From: Catellatospora vulcania
GTDB taxonomy: Bacteria; Actinomycetota; Actinomycetes; Mycobacteriales; Micromonosporaceae
Assembly (NCBI RefSeq): GCF_009720385.1
Contig: NZ_ML769301.1
Coordinates: forward strand, 708,911 to 772,910
Reading direction: 5' to 3'
DNA: 64,000 nucleotides
Part shown: in pieces, positions 52,601-61,906 of the stretch
How the letters are laid out: each line of letters begins with the position of its first letter
Position numbering within the stretch: position 1 is the stretch's first letter
Position numbers and translations under genes: made by a program
The notes under the pieces: generated by a model
The model's input: the letters and a program-made list of their open reading frames with translations, nothing else
Told to the model about the DNA's origin: nothing
Database searches by the model: none

Positions 52601-55402
52601 ATGGGTTGGGAGTTCCGCCTGCTCGGCCCGTTGGAACTCAGGCGGGACGGGGTCGCCGTCGCCGCGGGCTCCGTCAAACAGCGGATGCTGCTCGCCTCGC
52701 TGCTGCTCGACGTCAACCGAGTCGTCTCCGTGAACCGGCTCATCGCGGCCCTGTGGGAACGTGATCCGCCCACCTCGGCCATCGCGAACATCCGCACCTA
52801 TGCCTCGCAGCTGCGCCTGACGCTGACCGACGGCAACGGTGACAGCCGGCTCGCCGGTCGCCCGCCCGGCTATCTGCTGACGGCGGCCGACGATGAGTTC
52901 GACCTCGCTGTCTTCACCCAGCGCGCGGCGGCCGGGCGGGCCGCGATGAGCCGTGGTGAGCTGCGGCAGGCGGTCAGCGCCTTCCGGGAGGCGCTGGCGC
53001 GATGGCGGGGGCCGGCGGGCGAGGACACCTGCCAGTCCGGCCTGCTCGCGACGCGCCTCGCCGGGCTGGACCAGCAGCGGCTCACCGTCATCGAGGAGCT
53101 GGTCGCGGCCCGGCAGCAGCTTGGCGAGAACGCGCAGCTCATCCCGGAACTGCGGCAGCTCACTTACGAGCACCCGCTCCGGGAGCAGCTCTGGCAGCAG
53201 CTCATCGTCTCCCTCTACCGCACCGGCGACATCGCGGGCGCCCTGGACGCCTATGAGCAGGCCCGCTCCGCGCTCGTCCGCGATCTCGGCGTCGACCCCG
53301 GTACGGAGCTGTCCGCCCTCTACCAGGCTGTGCTCAGCCGCGATCCGGCGCTCCTGGCGGAGTCGAGGGCCGCCGACGGGACGGAGATCCGCCCGCGGGA
53401 GCTCCCCTCTGACGTGGCGCGCCTCGTGGGGCGGGACCGAGAGGTCGCGATGGCGACGGGCGCGCTGGCGGACGTGCCGACCATCGCCTTCTACGGCACC
53501 GGCGGCGTCGGCAAGTCGGCGCTCGCGGTCCATGTCGCCCACCAGATCGCGCCGTCGTTTCCCGACGGCCAGATCTATGTGGACCTGGGCGGACCCGGCG
53601 GGCAGCCCCAGGCTCCGGTGGACGTGCTGCGACGGGTCATCCGGACGCTCGGCGTGCCGGCCGATCAGATGCCGCAGAGCGAGGCGGAGGCGTCGGCGCG
53701 CTACCGGTCCTTCGTGGTAGGGCGCCAGATGATCGTGCTGCTGGACAACGCGACCAGCGCGGAGCAGGTCCGCCCGCTGCTGGTCGGCGGGGGCGGCACG
53801 GTCGTCATGATCACCAGTCGGCGGATGCTCGCGACGATCGACCGCGCCGTCCACATCGAGGTGAACCGCCTCACCGAGCAGGACGCGGCGCAGCTACTGG
53901 CGGCGGTGTGCGGACCCGAGCGGATCGCGGCCGAGCCGGCAGAGACCGCGCGCCTGGCGGTGCTCTGCGACCGGTCGCCGCTCGCCCTGCGCATCGCCGG
54001 CGCCCGTCTGGCCGCCCGGCCGCTGTGGAGCATCGGCGAACTGGTCCGGCAGCTCTCCGACGAGCGGACCCGGCTCGATACGCTCGCATTCGGCGATCTG
54101 GCCGTCCGCTCCAGCGTCGAGCTGAGCTTCCGCGCGGTCGGCGGCGACGCCGCGGCCCTGCTCGGGCTGCTCGGCCTGGTCCGCATCGACGAGTTCACGC
54201 TCAACGCGGTCGCCGCCCTGGGCGACCTGCCATCCGCTCAGGCGGCGCCGGCCTTCGACCAGCTGATCGAGCAGCGCCTGGTCGAGCAGACCGGGCCCGG
54301 CCGGTTCCGGATCGGCGACCTGGTCCGGCTGTTCGCCGGCGACCTCACCGTCGCGGGCCGTCCCGAGGCGCTGCACCGCCTGCTGTGCTTCTATCTCTGC
54401 ACGGCGCGCCGGGCCTGGGAACTGGTGCACCCCGCGTTCCGGCCGGCCCGCGACGACGGGTTCTTCGAGACCGTCCCACGGCTGGAGTTCGCCGACGCGT
54501 TAGCGGCGACGGCGTGGCTGGATCAGGAGCGGGCCAACCTGCTGACGCTGGCGCGCCAGGTGGCCGACGAGCGCGCCGCCGTCGCCCGCTTCGTGCCGCT
54601 CCTGCTCTCCTGCCTGCACCAGTACCTCGCGGCCGACGACAGCTGGGACGACCTGGACGAGCTGGCCCAGCTGTCGCGGGCCGTCGCCGTGCGTGATGCC
54701 GCCTGGCACGCCGAGGCGGAGGCGATGGTGTGCCTCGCCGCCGTCTGCCGGGCCCGCGGCACGTTCGGCCAGGCCGTCTCCTATCTGGAGCGGGCGGGCG
54801 AGCTGCGGCGCCGCTTCGGCGACGAGCACGGCGTCGCCGACTGCCTGACGGCGCTGGGTCAGACGCTGGTCCGCTCAGGTGACCTCGGGACGGGACTGGC
54901 CCGGCTCAAGGACGGCGCGGCGCTCTACGACCGGCACGGCCTGCGGCTGGCGGCGAGCCAGGCGCTGCACGAGGCCGGGGAGGTCCTGTGCCGCCTGGGT
55001 CGTTACGCCGAGGCGGAGACTTCGTTCGAGCAGGCGCTGGCGGTCCGCCAGGCCGAGCGGGACCTCACCGGCGAGGCGATCACCCTGGCCGCGATGGGCA
55101 TCACCGACTGCCTGCGCGGCAGCGATCTGCGCGCCGTGGGCAGGCTGACCGATGCGCTCGCCCGGTGCCGGGCCACCTCGGCGCACCGCCACAGCTGGCA
55201 GGCACTGATGTGGCGCGCCGCGGCGTACCAGCGGCTGGGGCAGAGCAGCGAGATGGCGGCCGATCTGCGGTCGGCCTGGGACCTGTCGCGGTCGCACGGG
55301 GACGTGAACCGCGAACGCTTCGCCACCGTGCTGCTGGAGAAGCTCAGCCGGGGCGACGAGGGCGACCTGAAGGACCGCATGGCCGCCGAGTTCCTGTTCT
55401 AA
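52601..55402 (+). CDS. AfsR/SARP-family regulator (BTAD, NB-ARC, TPR)
   Basis: The 933-residue protein has three parts. An OmpR-type winged helix and BTAD domain cover residues 1-245 (FRLLGPLELRRDGVAV, DVNRVVSVNRLIAALW, VRDLGVDPGTELSALY). An NB-ARC/STAND ATPase has Walker A GTGGVGKSA near 298 and MIVLLDNA. The rest is TPR-like repeats (YAEAETSFEQALAVR). SARPs activate secondary-metabolite promoters by binding 11-base-periodic heptamers, and such heptamers lie upstream of the peptidase and thioredoxin genes. GGGAGG precedes the ATG. It is probably cotranscribed with the peptidase gene, giving positive feedback. Its stop overlaps the converging ABC gene by 4 bases. Confidence 0.92.
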   Translation: MGWEFRLLGPLELRRDGVAVAAGSVKQRMLLASLLLDVNRVVSVNRLIAALWERDPPTSAIANIRTYASQLRLTLTDGNGDSRLAGRPPGYLLTAADDEFDLAVFTQRAAAGRAAMSRGELRQAVSAFREALARWRGPAGEDTCQSGLLATRLAGLDQQRLTVIEELVAARQQLGENAQLIPELRQLTYEHPLREQLWQQLIVSLYRTGDIAGALDAYEQARSALVRDLGVDPGTELSALYQAVLSRDPALLAESRAADGTEIRPRELPSDVARLVGRDREVAMATGALADVPTIAFYGTGGVGKSALAVHVAHQIAPSFPDGQIYVDLGGPGGQPQAPVDVLRRVIRTLGVPADQMPQSEAEASARYRSFVVGRQMIVLLDNATSAEQVRPLLVGGGGTVVMITSRRMLATIDRAVHIEVNRLTEQDAAQLLAAVCGPERIAAEPAETARLAVLCDRSPLALRIAGARLAARPLWSIGELVRQLSDERTRLDTLAFGDLAVRSSVELSFRAVGGDAAALLGLLGLVRIDEFTLNAVAALGDLPSAQAAPAFDQLIEQRLVEQTGPGRFRIGDLVRLFAGDLTVAGRPEALHRLLCFYLCTARRAWELVHPAFRPARDDGFFETVPRLEFADALAATAWLDQERANLLTLARQVADERAAVARFVPLLLSCLHQYLAADDSWDDLDELAQLSRAVAVRDAAWHAEAEAMVCLAAVCRARGTFGQAVSYLERAGELRRRFGDEHGVADCLTALGQTLVRSGDLGTGLARLKDGAALYDRHGLRLAASQALHEAGEVLCRLGRYAEAETSFEQALAVRQAERDLTGEAITLAAMGITDCLRGSDLRAVGRLTDALARCRATSAHRHSWQALMWRAAAYQRLGQSSEMAADLRSAWDLSRSHGDVNRERFATVLLEKLSRGDEGDLKDRMAAEFLF

Positions 55403-57258
55403 TCGCCGCGGCCCGCCGGCTCCGACAGCTGGTAGCCGGCGGCCTGCAACTGGAACAGCTGCGCGTATGCGCCGTCGGCGGCCATCAGCGTCACGTGGTC
55501 CCCCTGCTCGGCGACGACCCCGTCGGCGAGCACGACGATGCTGTCGGCGTCGCGCAGCGAGCCGAGCCGGTGGGAGATGAGCAGGCTCGTCCGGTCCGCC
55601 CGGTGCTCCCGCAGCCGCTGGTGCACCTCGAACTCGGCCTGGGCGTCGAGGCCCGCGCTCGGCTCGTCGAGGATCATCAGGTCCCGCTTGTCCCGCAGGA
55701 ACGCGCGGGCCAGCGCCAGCCGTTGCCACTGCCCGCCGGAGAAGCGGACTCCGGTCTCTGGATCGCCCTGGTCGGACTCGCCGAAGAACATCCGGCTCAG
55801 CATCGTGTCGTACCCTCGGGGCAGCGCCTCGACCGCGGCGTGGACGCCCGCCCGCTGCGCCGCGGCGACCAGCACCGGCCGGTCGTCGATGCTCGCGATG
55901 TCGCCGAGCCCGATGTTGTCGGCGGCGGTGAGGTCATAGCTCATGTAGTCCTGGAACACGGCGCCGATGCGCGCGCGCAACTCCGTGATCTCCACGTCGC
56001 GCAGGTCCACGCCGTCCCATGCGATGGTGCCACGGTCGGGGTCGTAGAACCGGCAGACCAGCTTCACCAGGGTGCTCTTGCCGGCGCCGTTGAGGCCGAC
56101 GAGCCCGACCGTCGTGCCGTGCGGAATGAACAGGTTCACCCCGCGCAGCACCCACGGGTGCTCGTCGCTGTAGCGGAACCACACGTCGCGCAGCTCGATG
56201 CCGCGCCGCAGCGCGGGCAGCGCGCGAGGGTCGGCACTCAGCGGCAGGTCCGGCTCGGCGTTGACGACCATCGCGTAGTGGTGGAAGACGGTGAGCTGCT
56301 GGTGCGTGTGGGCCACCGACACGATCAGCTGCTGCATCGCGCCCAGCACGCCCGGCACGACGACGAGGAACATGGCGACGTCGCCGACCGTGAGCGCCCC
56401 GGCGTGCGCCTGCCGAGCGGCCCAGACCAGGCCCGCCCCGGCGACGATCGCGCTCAGCGCGGCGAGCCCGCCCTGGGTGGTCAGCTCGCGGCGGTCCATC
56501 CGGCGCTTGGCCCCGAACACCTCCCGCAGTTCGGCCAGCATCCGCCCGCGCAGGAAGCCGCCGGTGCCGAACAACCGGATCTCCTTGGCGGCGTCGACGC
56601 TGCCGAGGAGGTTGCGGTAGAAGAACTCGCGCCGCTCGGTCGGGCCCAGGTCCCAGATCATCGCCGCCCGCCGCCGGGAGAGCTGCAGCTCCAGGAGGAG
56701 TGTCGGCACCGCCGTCGCGAGGACCGCCAGCGTCATGACCGGGCTGATCACGGCGAGCGAGCCGAGGAAGCCGAGCAGTGTCAGCACACCCCGGGTCACG
56801 CCGAGGGAGCCGTCGACCACCTGAGCCGGTGCGGCGGCGCCCTGCTGCGCCAGCCGGAGCCGGTCCAGGAAGGCGGGGTTCTCGAAGTAGGCCAGCCCGC
56901 TGAACCGTTCCACCGCGCGGTAGAGCTCATCCTGCGCCAGCAGGGCGACGCGCTGGTCGAGCTGCGTCCGCAGGTACTGGGTCAGCTGGGGAAGCGCCGC
57001 GGTGGCGAGGCCCGCGACCGCGAGGCCGCAGGCGACCGCCGTGACCGCGGCCACGGTCCCGCCGGTGGTGATCAGATCGAGCAGCATCTTGGTAAGCCAG
57101 GCGCCGGCCACCGGCACCGCCGCCCCGGCGAGGGTGCCGACGGCGTACGAGGCGGTGGTGGCGGCGGCCCCTCGGCGCGCGATGACGGCCGCGAGCCTGC
57201 CCGCGCGCAGCAGCTCCCGGCGGCTGGGCGGGGCGGCGGCGGTGAACTCGGTCGTCAT
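55399..57258 (-). CDS. ABC exporter, fused membrane and ATPase domains
   Basis: The 619-residue half-transporter has a six-helix ABC-B membrane domain (about residues 20-330) and an ATPase domain: Walker A GLNGAGKST near 388, signature VRFSGGQWQRLALARA near 503 and Walker B DLMILDEPSAGLDA near 523. It lacks the N-terminal C39 peptidase of bacteriocin exporters, so leader removal must be done by another enzyme. The adjacent S26 peptidase fits. It overlaps the thioredoxin gene by 4 bases. Its probable cargo is the Cys-rich peptide. Its upstream gene carries the SARP box. Confidence 0.93.
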   Translation of the reverse strand: MTTEFTAAAPPSRRELLRAGRLAAVIARRGAAATTASYAVGTLAGAAVPVAGAWLTKMLLDLITTGGTVAAVTAVACGLAVAGLATAALPQLTQYLRTQLDQRVALLAQDELYRAVERFSGLAYFENPAFLDRLRLAQQGAAAPAQVVDGSLGVTRGVLTLLGFLGSLAVISPVMTLAVLATAVPTLLLELQLSRRRAAMIWDLGPTERREFFYRNLLGSVDAAKEIRLFGTGGFLRGRMLAELREVFGAKRRMDRRELTTQGGLAALSAIVAGAGLVWAARQAHAGALTVGDVAMFLVVVPGVLGAMQQLIVSVAHTHQQLTVFHHYAMVVNAEPDLPLSADPRALPALRRGIELRDVWFRYSDEHPWVLRGVNLFIPHGTTVGLVGLNGAGKSTLVKLVCRFYDPDRGTIAWDGVDLRDVEITELRARIGAVFQDYMSYDLTAADNIGLGDIASIDDRPVLVAAAQRAGVHAAVEALPRGYDTMLSRMFFGESDQGDPETGVRFSGGQWQRLALARAFLRDKRDLMILDEPSAGLDAQAEFEVHQRLREHRADRTSLLISHRLGSLRDADSIVVLADGVVAEQGDHVTLMAADGAYAQLFQLQAAGYQLSEPAGRGD

Positions 57259-57800
57259 ACGGCGGCGGGCCGGGGCAGACCGGAGAGCATGGAGCCGCTC
57301 GCCACCATCGTCCCGTCGGCGGAGACGAGGCCGACCGCGGGGAAGCCCTTCACGCCGAAGGCGGCGGCGACCGGTCCCTCGTCCTTCTCCAGCACCACCC
57401 GTGCCACGTCGGACAGCTGCTCGACGGTGGCGGTGGCCTCGGCGGCCACATCGGCGACCACGACGGCGAATACCCGGTCCCGGCCACCGAGCTCAGCGGC
57501 GTAGGCGACGAACTCGGGCAGGCGCTCGCGGCAGGGCGCGCAGCCGGGCGAGAAGAAGCCGACGAGTGTCCCGTCGGCGAACGAGGCGGTGGAGACCGCC
57601 TCGCCGGCGGTGGTGACGGCGGAGAAGGAGCCGATCTGCGCGCCCGCCGGGAGGATCAAATCCGTGGCCGTAGGCCCGGTCGGCACCTTGGACAGCAGCG
57701 CGGCGTGCTCGCGCAGGCGGCGGATCATGCCGAAGGCCAGGAGCAGATTGAGCAGGCAGATGGTGGTGACGATGGCGAGCGCGATCCATAGGTATGCCAT
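57255..57800 (-). CDS. Membrane-tethered TlpA-like thioredoxin
   Basis: The 181-residue protein has one N-terminal membrane helix (residues 4-24) and a thioredoxin domain with the redox pair C87-A-P-C90 (SPGCAPCRERLPEF). A cis-Pro segment (GFPAVGLV) follows. The domain should lie outside and reduce, oxidise or shuffle disulfides. Its neighbours suggest that it forms or corrects the four disulfides possible in the peptide. It resembles MauD/TlpA partners of MauE/DoxX membrane proteins, but no MauE/DoxX gene is in the window. The ATG at 57800 follows the TAGCCT -10 by six bases, so it is leaderless. Confidence 0.88.
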   Translation of the reverse strand: MAYLWIALAIVTTICLLNLLLAFGMIRRLREHAALLSKVPTGPTATDLILPAGAQIGSFSAVTTAGEAVSTASFADGTLVGFFSPGCAPCRERLPEFVAYAAELGGRDRVFAVVVADVAAEATATVEQLSDVARVVLEKDEGPVAAAFGVKGFPAVGLVSADGTMVASGSMLSGLPRPAAV

Positions 57801-57806
57801 CCGCGC

Positions 57807-57850
57807 AGGCTAGCCAGCACGGATACAAGCGACATACAAACCTGATCCAG
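57807..57850 (-). promoter_or_regulatory. SARP box and -10 of the thioredoxin/ABC operon
   Basis: Reading leftward, CTGGATC (57850-57844), TTGTATG (57839-57833) and TTGTATC (57828-57822) repeat with an 11-base period. The -10 TAGCCT (57812-57807) follows after nine bases and the ATG after six more. TTGTATG with the following TCGC is shared with the box at 52019-52029. Confidence 0.75.
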
Positions 57851-57924
57851 ATGTGACGATGTTCGATACCACATTGGACATCCTGGCCCGGTAGGATTCA
57901 GGTGAGTTGATCAATCGAGGGTTG

Positions 57925-60900
57925 GTGCTGAGGTTGTCCCTGCGGTTTCGGTGTCTCGGCTCGCTGGAGATCCGCTGCGCGAACGAGTGGCAAGCGGTCG
58001 CCGGGGGCAAGGCGCGAACGCTGCTCGCCATCCTCATGATCCATGCCGGCGAGCCGGTCCCGGTCGGCCGCCTCATCGACGAGCTCTGGTGCGGTGCTCC
58101 GCCGGCCTCGGCGCGGTCACTGCTGCGCGGCTATGTCCTGTCGCTGCGGCGAGCCATCGGCCAGGACGGCACGATAGTCCTCACCGCCGAGGCCAACGCC
58201 TACTGCCTCCAGGTGGGCCGGGAGTCCGTGGACGCGTACCGGTTCGAGCAGCTCGCCGCGGACGGCCAGGGGGCGCTGCGAGCCGGTGACGTCGACCGGG
58301 CGGCCCGCCTCCTCGGTGCGGCCCTGTCCCTGTGGTGCGGCCCGGCCTTCGCCGCGGTGGCCACCTCGCCGCTGATCGCTGCCTACGCGTCCCGCCTGCA
58401 CGAGCTGCACCTCGCCGCGCTGGAGGCACGGATGGAGGCGGACCTGCTCGCCGGGCGGGCCGAGCAGCTCCTCGGCCCGCTGCGCCAGCTCATGCAGGAG
58501 CATCCCGCACGGGAGCGGATCATCGCCCTGTGGATGCGGGCGCTCAACGCCCAGGGGCGGCGGGCAGAGGCACTGAACGCCTATGTGGATGCACGGCGCA
58601 GGCTGGCCGAGGAGTTCGGCATCGAACCAGGACCGCACCTTCGGCAGGCCCATCGGGACATCCTCGCCGAGGACGGCGTCGACGATCCGCCCGCCTTGGA
58701 TCCGCCGGCGGCCCAGGTGGCCGCCGGCCGAAAGCAGCCCGGTGTGACCCGCGACGCGCCGTGGCAGGCGCCGGCCTCCATCGGCGATTTCACCGGACGC
58801 GACGCGGAGCTCGCCGGCTGCCTGAAGGTTCTCGACCAGGGACCGGGCACGGCGATGCACCTGGTCGCGATCTCCGGCCGGGCCGGAGTGGGCAAGACCA
58901 CGCTCATCACGCGCCTCGCCCACCTGCTGCGCGACACCTACCCGGACGGCCAGCTCTACGCCGACCTGCACGGCGACAGCGCGGAGCCGACCGCACCGGG
59001 CGAGGTGCTCGGACGCTTCCTGCGGGCGCTGGGCGTCCAGGGATCGGAGATGCCGGAGACCACGGACGAACGCTCGGCCCTGCTGCGCAGCCGGCTGGCC
59101 GGGAAAAGGCTGCTGATGCTGCTCGACAACGCCGCCGGCGAGCAGCAGGTCCGGCCACTGCTGCCCGGCGCCAGCCCCAGCGCCGCCGTCGTGGTGAGCC
59201 GCCGACGGCTCTCCGCGCTGGATGTCAGCCACTTCGTCGACCTGGATGTCTTCAGCCCGGCCTGCGCACTGAGCCTGCTGGAGCAGATAGCCGGCACCGA
59301 ACGAGTCATCGCCGAGCCGGCCGCCGCCAGCGCGCTGACCGCCCTGTGCGGCCACCTTCCGCTCGCGGTACGCATCGCCGCCGCCCGCGTCTCGGCGTCG
59401 CCCGGAACGCCGATGTCGTGGCTCGTCCAGCAGCTCATGGACGAGCGAAGCAGGCTCGACGAGCTCAGCATCGGCGACCTCGACGTGCGCACCACCATCG
59501 CCGCCGGATACCAGGGCCTGTCCACCGTGGAGCAACGGACGCTGTGCCGGCTGGCCCTGCTCGACGCCGCCGACTTCCCGGCCTGGGCAGTGGCCGCGGC
59601 CGCCGATCTGACGACGGCTGAGAACCGCCAGGTGCTGCGCGCTTTGGTCGACCGGCGCCTGCTCGACGAGGTCCGCGTCGACCAGGTCGGCCAGCTGCGC
59701 TACGGACTCCACTGCCTGGTCCGGATCTTCGCGCGAGAACCGGCCCGGCAGGAACCACCGGCAGCACAGCTCGCGGTGATCGAGCGTGCGCTGGACAGCT
59801 GGCTGACCCTGGCCCAGACCGCCAGCGCAGCCCTGGCGGCCGCGACCTTGGCCGACATCCGGCCGCCCCGCCCGAAAGCTGCCCGCGGCGACGGGGTCGA
59901 AGCCGCCGCGGGCTCCCCATCGGCGTGGTTCGAGGCGGAACGCGCGGCCATCGCCGCGGCCGTGGCCCAGGCGGCAAGACTCGGCCGAGCCGACCTGTCG
60001 TGGGGACTCGCCGCGGCGACCCACAGCTTCTACGAGCTGCGTGACCTCTTCGACGACGGCCAACACGCCCACGAGACCGCACTCGCCGCCTGCCGTGCCG
60101 CCGGCGACCAGCTCGGCGAGGCGGTCATGCTGCGCGACCTCGCGGACCTCTACAGTTCCAAACCCGGCTCCGACATCGGGCGCAAGCTCGAGCTCGCCGC
60201 CGCCGCACTGCGACTCTTCCAGCAGGTACGCCACACCCAGGGCGAAGCCGACGCGCTGTACCTGTGCGCGACGGTGCACCGGACGCGAGGCGACCACGCC
60301 GAGGCGGTCGCAAGCCTGGAGGAGAGCCTCCAGGCCTGCCGCTCCGCGGACTATCACCTCGGCGAGCTGCACGTCTGGCAGCTACTCGGCATCGTGCGCC
60401 GGCAGGAGGGACGCAACGATGAGGCGCTCACCTACGCGACCCGGGCCCTGACCATCGCGCGGGACCTGGGCAGCTCCCGGGACCAGAGCGTCGCGCTGGG
60501 CCTGATCGGCATCATCCGGCGCGACCAGGGCGATCCCCACCAGGCCGAGCAGGCGCTGGTGGCGGCGATTGCCATCGCCGAGGAGTCCGGGGACCCGGTG
60601 CAGCTGGCCTTCCTGCACGGACACCTCGGCGCGCTCTATGTCGCCAGCGGGCACCCAAGGGCGCGGCCGGTCCTCGAACGCGGGCTGGAGCTGAGCAGAG
60701 CGAGCCACTCCGTGTTCGGGCAGGCGCTGGCGCTCAACGCGCTCGGCCGGCTCGATCTCGCCGACGGCGACGCGCCTGCGGCACTGGACCGCCTCGGCAC
60801 CTCGGCACAGCTCTACCGCGAGGCGCAGAACACCTACGCCGAGGCCAAGGCCCTCGCCGTCCTCGCGGAGGCTTATCGTCTGGCCGGCGACCCCGAGCAG

Positions 60901-60996
60901 GCGCGGTCCAGCGCCCGCGCCGCCGTCCTGATCTTCCGGCGGCTGGGCAACGAGACCGAGGCCGTCCAGACGGCGCTGCTCGCGGTTGACCGGTAG
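57925..60996 (+). CDS. Second SARP-type regulator (BTAD, NB-ARC, TPR)
   Basis: The product (about 1023 residues) has the same architecture as the first SARP: winged helix/BTAD (FRCLGSLEIRCANEWQ, FGIEPGPHLRQAHRD), NB-ARC with Walker A GRAGVGKTT near 317 and LLMLLDNAAGEQQVRPLLPG, then many TPR repeats. It diverges from the thioredoxin/ABC operon; the SARP box lies between them. The start is uncertain: GTG 57925 (GAGGG just upstream), TTG 57907 or TTG 57934, which would give the family N-terminus MSLRFRCLG. It may control the operon or respond to a different signal. Confidence 0.88.
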   Translation: MLRLSLRFRCLGSLEIRCANEWQAVAGGKARTLLAILMIHAGEPVPVGRLIDELWCGAPPASARSLLRGYVLSLRRAIGQDGTIVLTAEANAYCLQVGRESVDAYRFEQLAADGQGALRAGDVDRAARLLGAALSLWCGPAFAAVATSPLIAAYASRLHELHLAALEARMEADLLAGRAEQLLGPLRQLMQEHPARERIIALWMRALNAQGRRAEALNAYVDARRRLAEEFGIEPGPHLRQAHRDILAEDGVDDPPALDPPAAQVAAGRKQPGVTRDAPWQAPASIGDFTGRDAELAGCLKVLDQGPGTAMHLVAISGRAGVGKTTLITRLAHLLRDTYPDGQLYADLHGDSAEPTAPGEVLGRFLRALGVQGSEMPETTDERSALLRSRLAGKRLLMLLDNAAGEQQVRPLLPGASPSAAVVVSRRRLSALDVSHFVDLDVFSPACALSLLEQIAGTERVIAEPAAASALTALCGHLPLAVRIAAARVSASPGTPMSWLVQQLMDERSRLDELSIGDLDVRTTIAAGYQGLSTVEQRTLCRLALLDAADFPAWAVAAAADLTTAENRQVLRALVDRRLLDEVRVDQVGQLRYGLHCLVRIFAREPARQEPPAAQLAVIERALDSWLTLAQTASAALAAATLADIRPPRPKAARGDGVEAAAGSPSAWFEAERAAIAAAVAQAARLGRADLSWGLAAATHSFYELRDLFDDGQHAHETALAACRAAGDQLGEAVMLRDLADLYSSKPGSDIGRKLELAAAALRLFQQVRHTQGEADALYLCATVHRTRGDHAEAVASLEESLQACRSADYHLGELHVWQLLGIVRRQEGRNDEALTYATRALTIARDLGSSRDQSVALGLIGIIRRDQGDPHQAEQALVAAIAIAEESGDPVQLAFLHGHLGALYVASGHPRARPVLERGLELSRASHSVFGQALALNALGRLDLADGDAPAALDRLGTSAQLYREAQNTYAEAKALAVLAEAYRLAGDPEQARSSARAAVLIFRRLGNETEAVQTALLAVDR

Positions 60997-61245
60997 CGGG
61001 CGGCCCGCAGTAGAAGGCGTGGTCGCCTCCGTCATCCTCGTTCCATCGAGCCGGGCCACGACGCACCTTCCCGTAGCCGGCAGCACCGCCGCCAGCAGTG
61101 GTCAGGACGGGATGCGCTCGCCGTAGCACCAATCGCCACGCCGACGCGAATCACCGGGATCGAATGGACTCAATCGATGTCTTGCCGCGACGCGACCCGG
61201 CTGTGGTTACCTGGCAGCAGCGGTGACGAGCCACGGGGTGCGGTC
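60997..61245. other. Intergenic stretch, lower coding signal
   Basis: About 250 bases that contain no open frame with clear coding character, and short GC hairpin-like stretches. It separates the SARP stop from a frameshifted gene. Confidence 0.4.
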
Positions 61246-61906
61246 ATGGTGTGGGTGGACGAGTACGTCGTCTCAGACATGAAGTTGACGTACCTCGACG
61301 CATACAACGAGGGGACCAGGACGGTCGCCAAGAAGCACAGCAAGCACCGGGGGCGTCATCGCCGAGCTCCGGTACCACCGTATTCCGCCGGACCGCGACC
61401 GCGGGAACGCCGAAGCCGACGAGTACCTCAATCGGCAAGCCGCATCCCAGTTCATAGGGCTGCTGGTGGAGAAGGGCATAGACCGCGCGTGGATGAGGGT
61501 TCCCGAACCGATCGGGACGGTGCCGCCCGGCGGTATCTCGATGGGGCTGGTCATCGTCACCGACGCGACGTGGAAGCCGTATCCCGATTTCAGGATCGAG
61601 ATGCCGTGGGAGATGAAAGAAGACCGAGGTGCCGCCAGAGGCGATGACCATGATCTCGCTGATCATGAGGCGTTCGGGGCAACCATGCGGTCACCGAGTA
61701 GCCGCATAGCGTCCTTGGCGGCATGCCGATGTTGGCAGTTGGTTCAAGCTGATAGCGAAGGCAACCGGGAACACACCATGGGCTACAGCAGGTCAGCGGA
61801 TAACCGTGACTGCCGTACTAATTCCTATGGAGCGGCAAGTGCGGCGAGCCGTTCCATCACCACCTGCCGTGGCAAGGCTGACCCCCGGCGGAACGCCTCG
61901 CCATAG
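61246..61906 (+). pseudogene. Frameshifted gene of unknown family
   Basis: Reading from the ATG at 61246, one frame gives VWVDEYVVSDMKLTYLDAYN and then loses coding character. The next frame, entered at a run of five G (61349-61353), gives GVIAELRYHRIPPDRDRG, NAEADEYLNRQAASQFIGLL, RAWMRVPEPIGTVPPGG and MGLVIVTDATWKPYPDF. These join into one plausible protein of about 125 or more residues if one G is removed. I do not recognise the family. The frame stays open to 61906, but the true C-terminus may be near 61630. A sequencing error in the G run is possible. Confidence 0.5.
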
